Source of the DNA: a virus
Direction: 5' to 3' (one strand)
IMG/VR virus record: IMGVR_UViG_3300025592_000588
Location: 1-28,222 of that record
Length of the DNA stretch: 28,222 bases
Below the pieces are notes generated by a model. It was not told the DNA's origin and made no database searches. It was given only the letters and a program-made list of their open reading frames with translations. A program made the translations under genes and the position numbers. Positions 21,756 to 28,222 of the stretch are shown one piece after another. Numbering within the stretch: the stretch's first letter is position 1; the number at the start of each line of letters is the position of its first letter.

Positions 21756-22159
21756 TTTCCATGTTCTTTCACATTTATAATTTGAAAAATCTTTGTCGGT
21801 ATTATATTCAGTCCTGTCTCATTAGTAAGTATCAATGAATTCTGAAATTCAGTCCAATCAACCATAAACTTTTTATCCAATATCCCATTATTCTTAGAAC
21901 GAATCACTTCATTTAATGCATTAATTGTATATAATGTATTGGTTTGTTTCTTTCTATGCAGTGAGATTGTATCTATTATACCTTCTTGAAATCCATCATC
22001 AAACTCTACATTATAAGTACAGATTAATTGTGATGGATCATTTTGATTTGAAAATACATAAATCTTATCATATAAAATATCATTACACTCAATGATAATA
22101 TTAACAACATCTTCTAAGTCGGTTTGGCGAGTGAATGTACATAGTAGTTGAGTTTTCAT
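21752..22159 (-). CDS. Conserved phage hypothetical protein, 135 aa
   Basis: I place the start at the ATG at 22159, directly after the TAA of the 567-aa gene; a longer reading would use a GTG at 22180 inside that gene. The protein begins MKTQLLCTFTRQTDLEDVVNIIIE and contains LYDKIYVFSNQNDPSQLICTYNVEFDDG. It resembles a small conserved protein of T4-like cyanophages of unknown role. No membrane segment or catalytic motif is seen. It is translationally linked to the 62-aa membrane protein (ATGA). Confidence 0.75.
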   Translation of the reverse strand: MKTQLLCTFTRQTDLEDVVNIIIECNDILYDKIYVFSNQNDPSQLICTYNVEFDDGFQEGIIDTISLHRKKQTNTLYTINALNEVIRSKNNGILDKKFMVDWTEFQNSLILTNETGLNIIPTKIFQIINVKEHGK

Positions 22160-22160
22160 A

Positions 22161-23864
22161 TTATCCACCCCATTTCGCACTTAACATTTCAAGTGTTGCC
22201 TGTGTTGAACCATTAAATCGAATATTCATTTTTAAAGTACCAGTACCATATGCTTTATTGAAAACCTTAAACTCAAATACAACAGCTGCTGCAATATTAG
22301 TATCAGTAATATTAATCTTTCCTTTTAATTCTAATCCACCACTTGATTGATACTTTTGAACTTTAGCTCCTTTACCCGAAGTACTTCCTACTACCTTAAA
22401 AAAGGTAGGACTATAATCAGTAATTCCAAGAGCAAATGCTGCAGTATCTACAAATGTTGATTTACTTTGTTTTAATAAATCAGCCATAAACTTAAACATC
22501 TTTAGTGATGCATATTTTTGATATAAGAACTCAGCACTTTTAACACCAGTTAGTTTACCCTTATCATCTATTCCGATGTTAAAATCTGAACCATATTTAT
22601 AAGAATATCTACTACTATCTAATTTACCAGATATTTCTTTTCTCCACTCACTTATTTGGTCTGATACTGAAACTGCCCACCCACTTGGTTCTTCATCAGG
22701 TAATTCTTGTTCACCTTTAGTTAAATTATAATCAAATTTTGTTGTTAAAGAATCCCAACTCTTTAAATATCCTTTTCCTTTACCAGCTTGTGCTTTTGCC
22801 TGTTTTAAAGATACACCGACAATATTACCATCCGTAGCTCCCCAATCGGATACGAATAAATTATTTAATGGAGCAATTCGTTCTACTTCAGAATCACCCG
22901 TACCAGCACTTATTGTAGGTGAACCTTTTACAAGAAAAGCATCTGCTGGATTCCATTTATCAGGATGTAAACCTGTAATACCTTTTGCAGTACTTCTAGC
23001 AGAAGAATGTAATTTATCTCTATCCCACTTCCAAGAACCATAACTTGATTTACATTTTAATGCAATAGATAATGGGTCATTTAATTGATTTAAAATATCT
23101 TTTTTAGGTTTTTCTGTTGGTAATCCACTTAACCATTTCTTTATATCACTTTTTGTTTTAGAACTTTCACCTTGTATTCCACTTATATTCTTTATTAATA
23201 TAGAAAGAATTTTCTTTATATTTTGTGGTGTAACTGGAGATTTAACATCACTCTGAAACATTAAACCTACCATTCCCTCTTTCATATCAGTAGTAGTTGC
23301 ACCTGCAGCTTTACCTGTTTTCAATCCCTTAAATGCTATAAGAATATTAACATACTTTGGTCTCCATGGCAATTTACCACTTACTGATTGTGTATGTTTT
23401 TTCCATCCACCTTTTTGCAATCTAACTTTATTAATAAATATTTTTTGTGCAGCATCAACAACAGGACCTCTACTATCTCTACCAATTTCTTTTAAATCTA
23501 AAACTACTTGTACCGATGGTTCTTTTCCTTTTTTTAAGTTAACCACTTCCATACTTCTAATACTTACTTTTCCACCTGTACTTGAATCTTTAGCTAATCT
23601 TTTAACAAAATCATCTACATATTTTTTAATAGCATCGTGTGGATTATCACCTCGTTTATCACCATAAACTTCACCAAACCCACCACTATCAAATTTAGCC
23701 TCTGTAAGTGTTTTTATTAACTCGATACGAGCATCAGCAGGCCATTTGAATTCTTTCAACACATCATACAACTTAATCAAGTGTTGTTCATTTTCGAAAT
23801 CAGGACTTCCATCATGAACTCTATAACTTAACTCTGTAAGTATTTTTTTAATATCTGTTATCAT
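22161..23864 (-). CDS. Uncharacterised 567-aa protein with nuclease-like PAD...SLK motif
   Basis: I do not recognise a named family. The N-terminus (ITDIKKILTELSYRVHDGSP) is helical and resembles N-terminal segments of other marine phage proteins. The middle has KWNPADAFLVKG (303-314), then about 40 residues later NIVGVSLKQAKAQ (347-359). An acidic residue after a short strand followed by a strand ending S-x-K is reminiscent of restriction-like PD-(D/E)xK nuclease cores, with D308 and K354 as candidates, but the middle acidic residue of the motif is replaced. The C-terminal 150 residues are Lys/Ser/Gly-rich and beta-like. The gene overlaps the ParB-like gene by ATGA, so the two products may form one module. 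Alternatives are a virion internal protein or an anti-host enzyme. Confidence 0.7.
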   Translation of the reverse strand: MITDIKKILTELSYRVHDGSPDFENEQHLIKLYDVLKEFKWPADARIELIKTLTEAKFDSGGFGEVYGDKRGDNPHDAIKKYVDDFVKRLAKDSSTGGKVSIRSMEVVNLKKGKEPSVQVVLDLKEIGRDSRGPVVDAAQKIFINKVRLQKGGWKKHTQSVSGKLPWRPKYVNILIAFKGLKTGKAAGATTTDMKEGMVGLMFQSDVKSPVTPQNIKKILSILIKNISGIQGESSKTKSDIKKWLSGLPTEKPKKDILNQLNDPLSIALKCKSSYGSWKWDRDKLHSSARSTAKGITGLHPDKWNPADAFLVKGSPTISAGTGDSEVERIAPLNNLFVSDWGATDGNIVGVSLKQAKAQAGKGKGYLKSWDSLTTKFDYNLTKGEQELPDEEPSGWAVSVSDQISEWRKEISGKLDSSRYSYKYGSDFNIGIDDKGKLTGVKSAEFLYQKYASLKMFKFMADLLKQSKSTFVDTAAFALGITDYSPTFFKVVGSTSGKGAKVQKYQSSGGLELKGKINITDTNIAAAVVFEFKVFNKAYGTGTLKMNIRFNGSTQATLEMLSAKWGG

Positions 23865-24346
23865 TTAATTTCCTTACTCCACGGCGATACTTTTACTGGA
23901 AGATTATAACCCAATGCCACACCTAACATCAATCGTGTATTTCCACCTAATAAATATAAAGTTCCTTTATTATCTTTAATCACGATAGGTGGTGCAAATG
24001 GAACTTTCTTTTTAATACCATCTATAATTCTTTTATAATTTTTTTTATATTTTTTAGCCATTTCAATGGCCTTTTCCAATCTATCATCAGGATGAGTATC
24101 CAATATTTCACCTACATCAGTATTACTTATAGCCCTTAATTCTGTTTCATCAAAAAATTCGTATGGTGCAGTTTTTATACTGCTCCTACCATCATCTCTA
24201 TCTTTCCACATTTTTGGCAATTTGGATTGAGTATAATCATTTCTAAAATACTCATCTATTTCCTCTTCAATTTCATCATGTTTATATGGACGAAAATATT
24301 TGTAATTTTTTAATGATTCAATTAATATGTCTTTTAAACTATACAT
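23861..24346 (-). CDS. ParB/sulfiredoxin-like domain protein, 161 aa
   Basis: The C-terminal part reads FAPPIVIKDNKGTLYLLGGNTRLMLGVALGYNLPVKV (117-153), matching the ParB/Srx fold, where G-G-N-T-R replaces the usual G-x-H-R nucleotide-binding loop. This domain binds CTP or ATP in relatives and sometimes has nuclease or kinase activity. The N-terminus (SLKDILIESLKNYKYFRPY) is helical and acidic. It overlaps the polymerase-like gene by 8 nt and the 567-aa gene by 4 nt. There is no helix-turn-helix, so it is not a chromosome partition protein. Substrate unknown. Confidence 0.7.
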   Translation of the reverse strand: MYSLKDILIESLKNYKYFRPYKHDEIEEEIDEYFRNDYTQSKLPKMWKDRDDGRSSIKTAPYEFFDETELRAISNTDVGEILDTHPDDRLEKAIEMAKKYKKNYKRIIDGIKKKVPFAPPIVIKDNKGTLYLLGGNTRLMLGVALGYNLPVKVSPWSKEIK

Positions 24347-25604
24347 TAAATTTCTCTGTTATGTCTCGCATCTCATGATAGTTATCTCCCATTGATACTT
24401 TAGTTGGATATTTACCATCTTGTTCTAATATACCCTTTACTTTCTTTAGATAATCTAACCCATCTTCCTTATCAAAGTCAAGCAAAAAAGAATCGTAATT
24501 ATACAACACTAATCTACTAGCATACTCTCCATTCTCTATCTCTGGTAATAGAGTATTTAAAATCCTAATGTTATTTTCTGTTTCTAACAATTGTACTTTA
24601 TAATTAAATACTTTATTCGGATTCATAGATTGCATATTTTTCCTGTATATTTTCCGATAATAAATATCTGATTCTATGAAATCCTGTCTTTTATATACAC
24701 CCCACAAGTCCTTTATATACTCGTCTACCATACCAAAGAACGGGTTTTCTTTCATTTCAGTAGTTATACCACCATATAAATACTTGAAAGTTAATGATTT
24801 TCCTTCATCATAACTCAATCCATATGTTTTTGCTAAGTGTTCATGTGCCGAACCATTCGGGAATTCATAACCAATTAAATCTCCAATCAATCGTGGATGG
24901 TATGCATCAAAATCAAACTCAACCAATACTCCACCTTTATGTCTACTGATAAATTGTTTTCTACTTCCGTCTGATTTATTCAGAGCTGCGAAGTTCATAC
25001 CACCAAACCTATTACTTGGTCTACCCGTTGATGTATAGGGATTATATTCACTAAAAACCATACTATCTGTGGTTTTTATTCCATTCTTTTCTATTTTTAA
25101 TAAAACTTCCAAGATAGTTTGGTCATAATCTTTTTCAAAATTTCTAATTAAGTCTTCTGATAAATTACTAAAGTATTCGGCATGTTTTACTAATGGAATA
25201 ACATCATTTACATTTTCTTTCTCATAATGTAATCTATAATTATGATGATGTGCATTTGTTAAATGTTTATCAAAATCATATGGTTCATTTGTTTTCATAT
25301 AATGACACCAATTCAAATCATATACTTCTGTTGAATTTATCATTGAACAATGTTTATAAGATTTTAAATCAGATACAAGTATTGCTGAACTTGTATTCCA
25401 ATATAGTGTATCTTCTGAAAACCTTTCATTATGATGAACTGGTATAATATATTCATTCTGTAAAGTTCTAATATAATAACACGATACACGATTCTCTTTT
25501 GGATGTTTATTCACATCGGAATACATTTGTAAATATATAAGTGGTTGTTTCCGAATCTTCTTAAAAGTATCGGACAACTTTTCCATTGTGTTAATTATTA
25601 TCAT
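24339..25604 (-). CDS. Family A DNA polymerase-like protein with altered steric gate
   Basis: A 421-aa protein with the palm and fingers of family A polymerases and no obvious active exonuclease. TSTGRPSNRFGGMNFAALNK (191-210) matches the TSTGRLSS template-binding stretch. Motif A is VEFDFDAYHPRL (catalytic D231). Motif B is K269-x3-F273-x3-YG, exactly the spacing of the O-helix. Motif C is LYNYDSFLL (D371). In E. coli Pol I numbering the sugar-selecting Glu710 is His236, and the His before the motif C Asp is Tyr. The phage also has a complete family B polymerase, so this is an additional enzyme. Possible jobs are primer synthesis, lesion bypass or terminal transfer; the fold is well supported and the role is not. 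It overlaps the ATP-grasp gene by ATGA. Confidence 0.82.
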   Translation of the reverse strand: MIIINTMEKLSDTFKKIRKQPLIYLQMYSDVNKHPKENRVSCYYIRTLQNEYIIPVHHNERFSEDTLYWNTSSAILVSDLKSYKHCSMINSTEVYDLNWCHYMKTNEPYDFDKHLTNAHHHNYRLHYEKENVNDVIPLVKHAEYFSNLSEDLIRNFEKDYDQTILEVLLKIEKNGIKTTDSMVFSEYNPYTSTGRPSNRFGGMNFAALNKSDGSRKQFISRHKGGVLVEFDFDAYHPRLIGDLIGYEFPNGSAHEHLAKTYGLSYDEGKSLTFKYLYGGITTEMKENPFFGMVDEYIKDLWGVYKRQDFIESDIYYRKIYRKNMQSMNPNKVFNYKVQLLETENNIRILNTLLPEIENGEYASRLVLYNYDSFLLDFDKEDGLDYLKKVKGILEQDGKYPTKVSMGDNYHEMRDITEKFNV

Positions 25605-26491
25605 TGACCTATTTTGTGTTTAACATAAGTAACTATTTGTTCTGCAATATTTGTTTTACAATATTTATCCATTCCCTCAAATCCTGGTGAAGAATTAACC
25701 TCACATATACTATACGAATCCCCATCAAATAACAAGTCCACTCCTGCTATATCCAAACCAAGTAATCTTGCAGATTCACCACCCAACCATTCTATATCTG
25801 CATCAATTTGATATGGAATACCTTCACCACCTCTTGTGATATTAGCTCTGAAATCACCATCTACTGATTGTCTCATCATACAACCAACAACTTTACCATT
25901 GACAACAAGCACTCTCAAATCTTTACCATGAGAATCTTTAATAAATTCTTGAATGATAATATTGTAACTTGGTTTCGTTATCTCTGCCATTTTCAATAAT
26001 TGTTGTAATTGGTTTCTATTCTCACACAGAAATACACCTGCTCCAAAAGAACCACTAAGAGTTTTTATAATTGCAGGATATCCTATGTTCTTTTCTACAA
26101 ATTCTACATTAATTGGGTGTTTAACCAATAGTGTTTTTGGTACTGGTAGATTTGATTGTCCTAATACTTGTTGTGTGTATAACTTATCTTTAACATTATC
26201 TATCGAATCACTACCATTAATAAGTATCACTCCCAACCGCTCTAAATGTCGAATAATTGCTTTAATAAAGTAAGTTGTTCCACTACCTGTTCGTGGTATT
26301 ACAAAATCTGGAAGTGTTCTCGCCTTACCATCAACCAAAATACTTTTCCTATCATCTCTATCTACAAAAATATCTACAGCGTCTGGGTGCACTACTCGAA
26401 CCTTAATTTCTTGTTTCTCAAATTCTTCTATAAGTTTTTGAGTTTCCCAAGACTCTTCTATAGGATTTTTATATAATATCCAACCGTTCAT
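25601..26491 (-). CDS. RimK-like ATP-grasp ligase
   Basis: A 296-aa ATP-grasp enzyme that joins an amine to a carboxylate through an acylphosphate. Visible features: KDKLYTQQVLGQSNLPVPKT (101-120), the flexible nucleotide loop IGYPAIIKTLSGSFGAGVFL (136-155; K143), IIQEFI (179-184), KDLRVLVVNGKVVGCMMR (190-207), and the metal/ATP site ICEVNSSPGFEGMD (262-275; E264, N266). Closest in style to RimK, which adds glutamate to ribosomal protein S6, and to related peptide or coenzyme glutamate ligases. In a phage it could modify a host ribosomal or other protein, or build a peptide-like cofactor. It overlaps both neighbours by ATGA. Confidence 0.88.
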   Translation of the reverse strand: MNGWILYKNPIEESWETQKLIEEFEKQEIKVRVVHPDAVDIFVDRDDRKSILVDGKARTLPDFVIPRTGSGTTYFIKAIIRHLERLGVILINGSDSIDNVKDKLYTQQVLGQSNLPVPKTLLVKHPINVEFVEKNIGYPAIIKTLSGSFGAGVFLCENRNQLQQLLKMAEITKPSYNIIIQEFIKDSHGKDLRVLVVNGKVVGCMMRQSVDGDFRANITRGGEGIPYQIDADIEWLGGESARLLGLDIAGVDLLFDGDSYSICEVNSSPGFEGMDKYCKTNIAEQIVTYVKHKIGQ

Positions 26492-26994
26492 TTATTAACC
26501 TTTGTTATTTTTTCGTACCAGGGACTAAACCAATTCAATACATCTGTTTGACTTCCATACACTTTTAATAAATCTCTTTTCTTTAATAATAAATCTTGTG
26601 GTAATCTAATATCATGATTTTTATCAAAACACCATAATAATTCTGGTCTTAAATGATTTAACACATCATGTAAAGCTCTATGTCTTGGATGTCCGTACTC
26701 ACCCTGTTTGTTATGCGTTACTATCTTTGTATATTTTCTTTCTCTCAAAACTCTTAACAGTTCATAGATAAGTTTCTCTCTATAATAATCTTCACCACCT
26801 TTGTATCCAGTCCAATGTTCATATTCCTTTATACCTATAAATTTCATAGAATTTTTAAGTTCTTTTTTTCTAACTTCATTATGATATTCATCTACTACTA
26901 CAACTTTATATTCTTTTGGGTGTGATAATAATTCAGCTCCACCAAATAGTGCTTCATCATCTGGGTGTGATACAATCATTATCTTATCAATCAC
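26488..26994 (-). CDS. PIG-L family zinc deacetylase
   Basis: A 168-aa deacetylase with the PIG-L signature: SHPDDEALFGGA (9-20; His and Asp-Asp bind zinc and catalyse) and GEYGHPRHRALHD (96-108). The family removes acetyl groups from N-acetylglucosaminyl compounds. The start is a GTG at 26994 with AAAGG about 9 nt upstream, overlapping the nagB stop; an ATG five codons later is the alternative. The next gene overlaps by ATGA. Its position after nagB suggests shared amino-sugar chemistry, either salvage of host wall sugars or synthesis of a modified sugar for the glycosyltransferase. Confidence 0.88.
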   Translation of the reverse strand: MIDKIMIVSHPDDEALFGGAELLSHPKEYKVVVVDEYHNEVRKKELKNSMKFIGIKEYEHWTGYKGGEDYYREKLIYELLRVLRERKYTKIVTHNKQGEYGHPRHRALHDVLNHLRPELLWCFDKNHDIRLPQDLLLKKRDLLKVYGSQTDVLNWFSPWYEKITKVNK

Positions 26995-27658
26995 AATAAA
27001 ATACCTTTAAGTTATCATGTTCTTGTAAAAATGAAGCAGGGACTTCAGGAGTTATATCTCCATATATTGCCTTCTCTAAAATATCCTTTTTATGTTTACC
27101 TTGTGCTACTAAATAAATTCGTTTTGTATTCATAATAGTTTCTATTCCCATTGTTATTGCTCGTGAGGGAACTTCATCTATAGAATCAAAAAACCTACTA
27201 TTATCTTTAATTGTATTCTCTGTTAAATCAACCACATGAGTTTTTGAATCTCTTGGTGTGTTTGGTTCATTAAATCCTATATGTCCATTAGTTCCAATAC
27301 CAAGTATCTGTATATCAATACCACCATAAGCGTCTATTAAATCATCATATAAAGCTACTCCATTTACACTTGGAAAATATCGTTTTTTAAATGTTAAATT
27401 AGCAAATAGATGTTCATACATAAAATGATTGTATGATTGTGGATGCCATCCATTTAATCCAACATATTCATCAAGATTAAAAGTAATCGTATCAGAAAAG
27501 TTTGTATCTCTCATCTTAGATAGTTCTTGATAAATTCCAATAGGTGTTGAACCTGTCGCTAACCCCAATACTGAGGTAGTGTGAGTTTTTATTAAATCAC
27601 GAATATTTGATGCTATTAAATGACAAGCTTTTTGATATGTAACATTCTTAATCCTCAT
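26987..27658 (-). CDS. nagB: Glucosamine-6-phosphate deaminase (NagB-like)
   Basis: A 223-aa enzyme that converts glucosamine-6-phosphate to fructose-6-phosphate and ammonia. Seen are the phosphate loop LGLATGSTPIGIYQ (31-44), NLDEYVGL (61-68) with the ring-opening Asp, SYNHFMYEHLF, and GIGTNGHIGFNEP (120-132) with catalytic His126. The Asn before GH is a common natural variant of the Asp in E. coli NagB. It is slightly shorter than bacterial NagB (about 240-266 aa), and the C-terminal allosteric tail is reduced. It overlaps the end of thyX by 11 nt and is followed by the PIG-L gene. Rare in phages, so probably an auxiliary metabolic gene. Confidence 0.9.
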   Translation of the reverse strand: MRIKNVTYQKACHLIASNIRDLIKTHTTSVLGLATGSTPIGIYQELSKMRDTNFSDTITFNLDEYVGLNGWHPQSYNHFMYEHLFANLTFKKRYFPSVNGVALYDDLIDAYGGIDIQILGIGTNGHIGFNEPNTPRDSKTHVVDLTENTIKDNSRFFDSIDEVPSRAITMGIETIMNTKRIYLVAQGKHKKDILEKAIYGDITPEVPASFLQEHDNLKVFYCD

Positions 27659-28222
27659 TCAAATAAATTTCACTCCATAGTTTAGTGGTTTCAGGAAATA
27701 CATCTAACATTATTTTCTTTAATGCTCTTGCGTATTCTTGTATCTCTACTTGTGCTGTAGGTTCATCTCTTAACTCTATAAAATTCATCACAGATTGAAA
27801 TGAAGCTGTCCACCAAACTTGAGTGTATTGTGAAAGAGGTAAAACAATTCGAGCTTGTTCTTTTGCCATACCAGAATCAATCATTCTTTCATAAGTCATC
27901 TCTACTTGTCTCATATATTGTTTATAAATCTCAGACATTCGTTTTTGTTGTAAATCATCTAACTCACCTTCCGAAGCTTGTTTGTTATCATCAGACTGTT
28001 TTCTCCATACTTCAGGATAATAAAAATCTTCTACTTCCATATAACGACCACTAATCTCATTCCAAGCGTGGTCTTTTGTTGGATGATTAGATGTGGTTTC
28101 TATCCCAACGACATGCTTATATGCTTGTCTCATTACAAATTCGGGTGCCTTGATAATCAGCATAATGTGTTGATGCCGAAATGGTGAAAAGTGTTTGTGT
28201 TTGATTAAGAACTTAGACAACT
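27648..28222 (-). CDS. thyX: Flavin-dependent thymidylate synthase ThyX, 5' end cut by window
   Basis: ThyX makes dTMP from dUMP using FAD and methylene-tetrahydrofolate. The visible part has HFSPFRHQHIMLIIKAPEFVMRQ, NEISGRY, GMAKEQARIVLPLSQYTQVWWTASFQSVMNFIELR and EIQEYARAL, all standard. The reading frame is open to the right edge and the first possible start is only a TTG at 28220; compared with the usual 220-aa family, about 40 N-terminal residues are missing, so the gene continues outside the window. The signature RHRxxSxNExSxRY is changed to KHVVG, then an extra stretch of about 12 residues, then NEISGRY. It works with the class II RNR to supply DNA precursors. Confidence 0.92.
   Translation of the reverse strand, partial: LSKFLIKHKHFSPFRHQHIMLIIKAPEFVMRQAYKHVVGIETTSNHPTKDHAWNEISGRYMEVEDFYYPEVWRKQSDDNKQASEGELDDLQQKRMSEIYKQYMRQVEMTYERMIDSGMAKEQARIVLPLSQYTQVWWTASFQSVMNFIELRDEPTAQVEIQEYARALKKIMLDVFPETTKLWSEIYLNED

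Noticed and set aside
24455-24490. A fourth TTGACT promoter
   Set aside because: CTTGACTT occurs here inside the polymerase-like gene, but the sequence 17-18 nt downstream is not TATATT and the site is simply codons for LDFD.
1-28222. CRISPR array or insertion sequence
   Set aside because: No regularly spaced repeats and no transposase or terminal inverted repeats were seen; the only tandem repeat is the 3 x 15 bp in the lipoprotein gene.

Overview
The window is a 28.2 kb piece of an AT-rich, tailed-phage genome of the broad T4-like type, with nearly every gene on the minus strand. The replication and recombination set is recognisable: family B DNA polymerase (gp43-like), sliding clamp (gp45-like), clamp-loader ATPase (gp44-like), replicative helicase (gp41-like), UvsX/RecA, a FEN-type 5'-3' exonuclease and a gp32-like single-strand binding protein. 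No virion structural genes are visible. Host clues are mixed. The TonB-dependent receptor (FCB-style carboxypeptidase-regulatory N-terminus) and a Gly/Tyr/Asn- and Ser-rich lipoprotein suggest a marine FCB-group host such as Marinimicrobia. The promoters are sigma70-like (TTGACT/TATATT), not the usual Bacteroidota type. The host assignment is therefore inference.

Layout in transcription order, right to left. (1) 28222-20622: a tightly overlapped operon with a partial thyX, nagB, a PIG-L deacetylase, a RimK-like ATP-grasp ligase, a family A polymerase-like protein, a ParB-like protein, a 567-aa unknown, and four small genes, three of them membrane or lipoprotein. It ends at a weak terminator. 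(2) Promoter P3 and an 82-aa KOW-like gene. (3) 20180-19150: about 1 kb without genes, which I read as two structured noncoding RNA units. Each has a promoter or promoter-like element upstream and a terminator-like hairpin with a U-tract at its end. (4) gp32, uvsX, exonuclease, two very small genes, a methyltransferase-like gene and the helicase. (5) A class II (B12-dependent) ribonucleotide reductase with an HNH intein at its active-site cysteine, followed directly by a 935-aa TonB-dependent receptor. (6) Promoter P1, then polymerase, clamp, a second methyltransferase-like paralogue, clamp loader, a 46-aa SPASM-like gene, a GT-A glycosyltransferase, and the start of a small Cys-containing protein that runs off the left edge.

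How the genes work together: the core replisome is supported by deoxynucleotide supply (class II RNR, ThyX) and accompanied by envelope and sugar functions (TonB receptor, lipoprotein, glycosyltransferase, PIG-L, NagB). The points most worth a second look are the ncRNA locus, the TonB receptor beside a B12-dependent enzyme, and a second polymerase-fold protein with an altered steric gate. Three small genes overlooked by simple length cut-offs are reported (1383-1523, 15856-16029, and the partial gene at 1-125). Four long ORFs were given GTG/TTG starts or shortened to coupled ATG starts where the sequence supports this.
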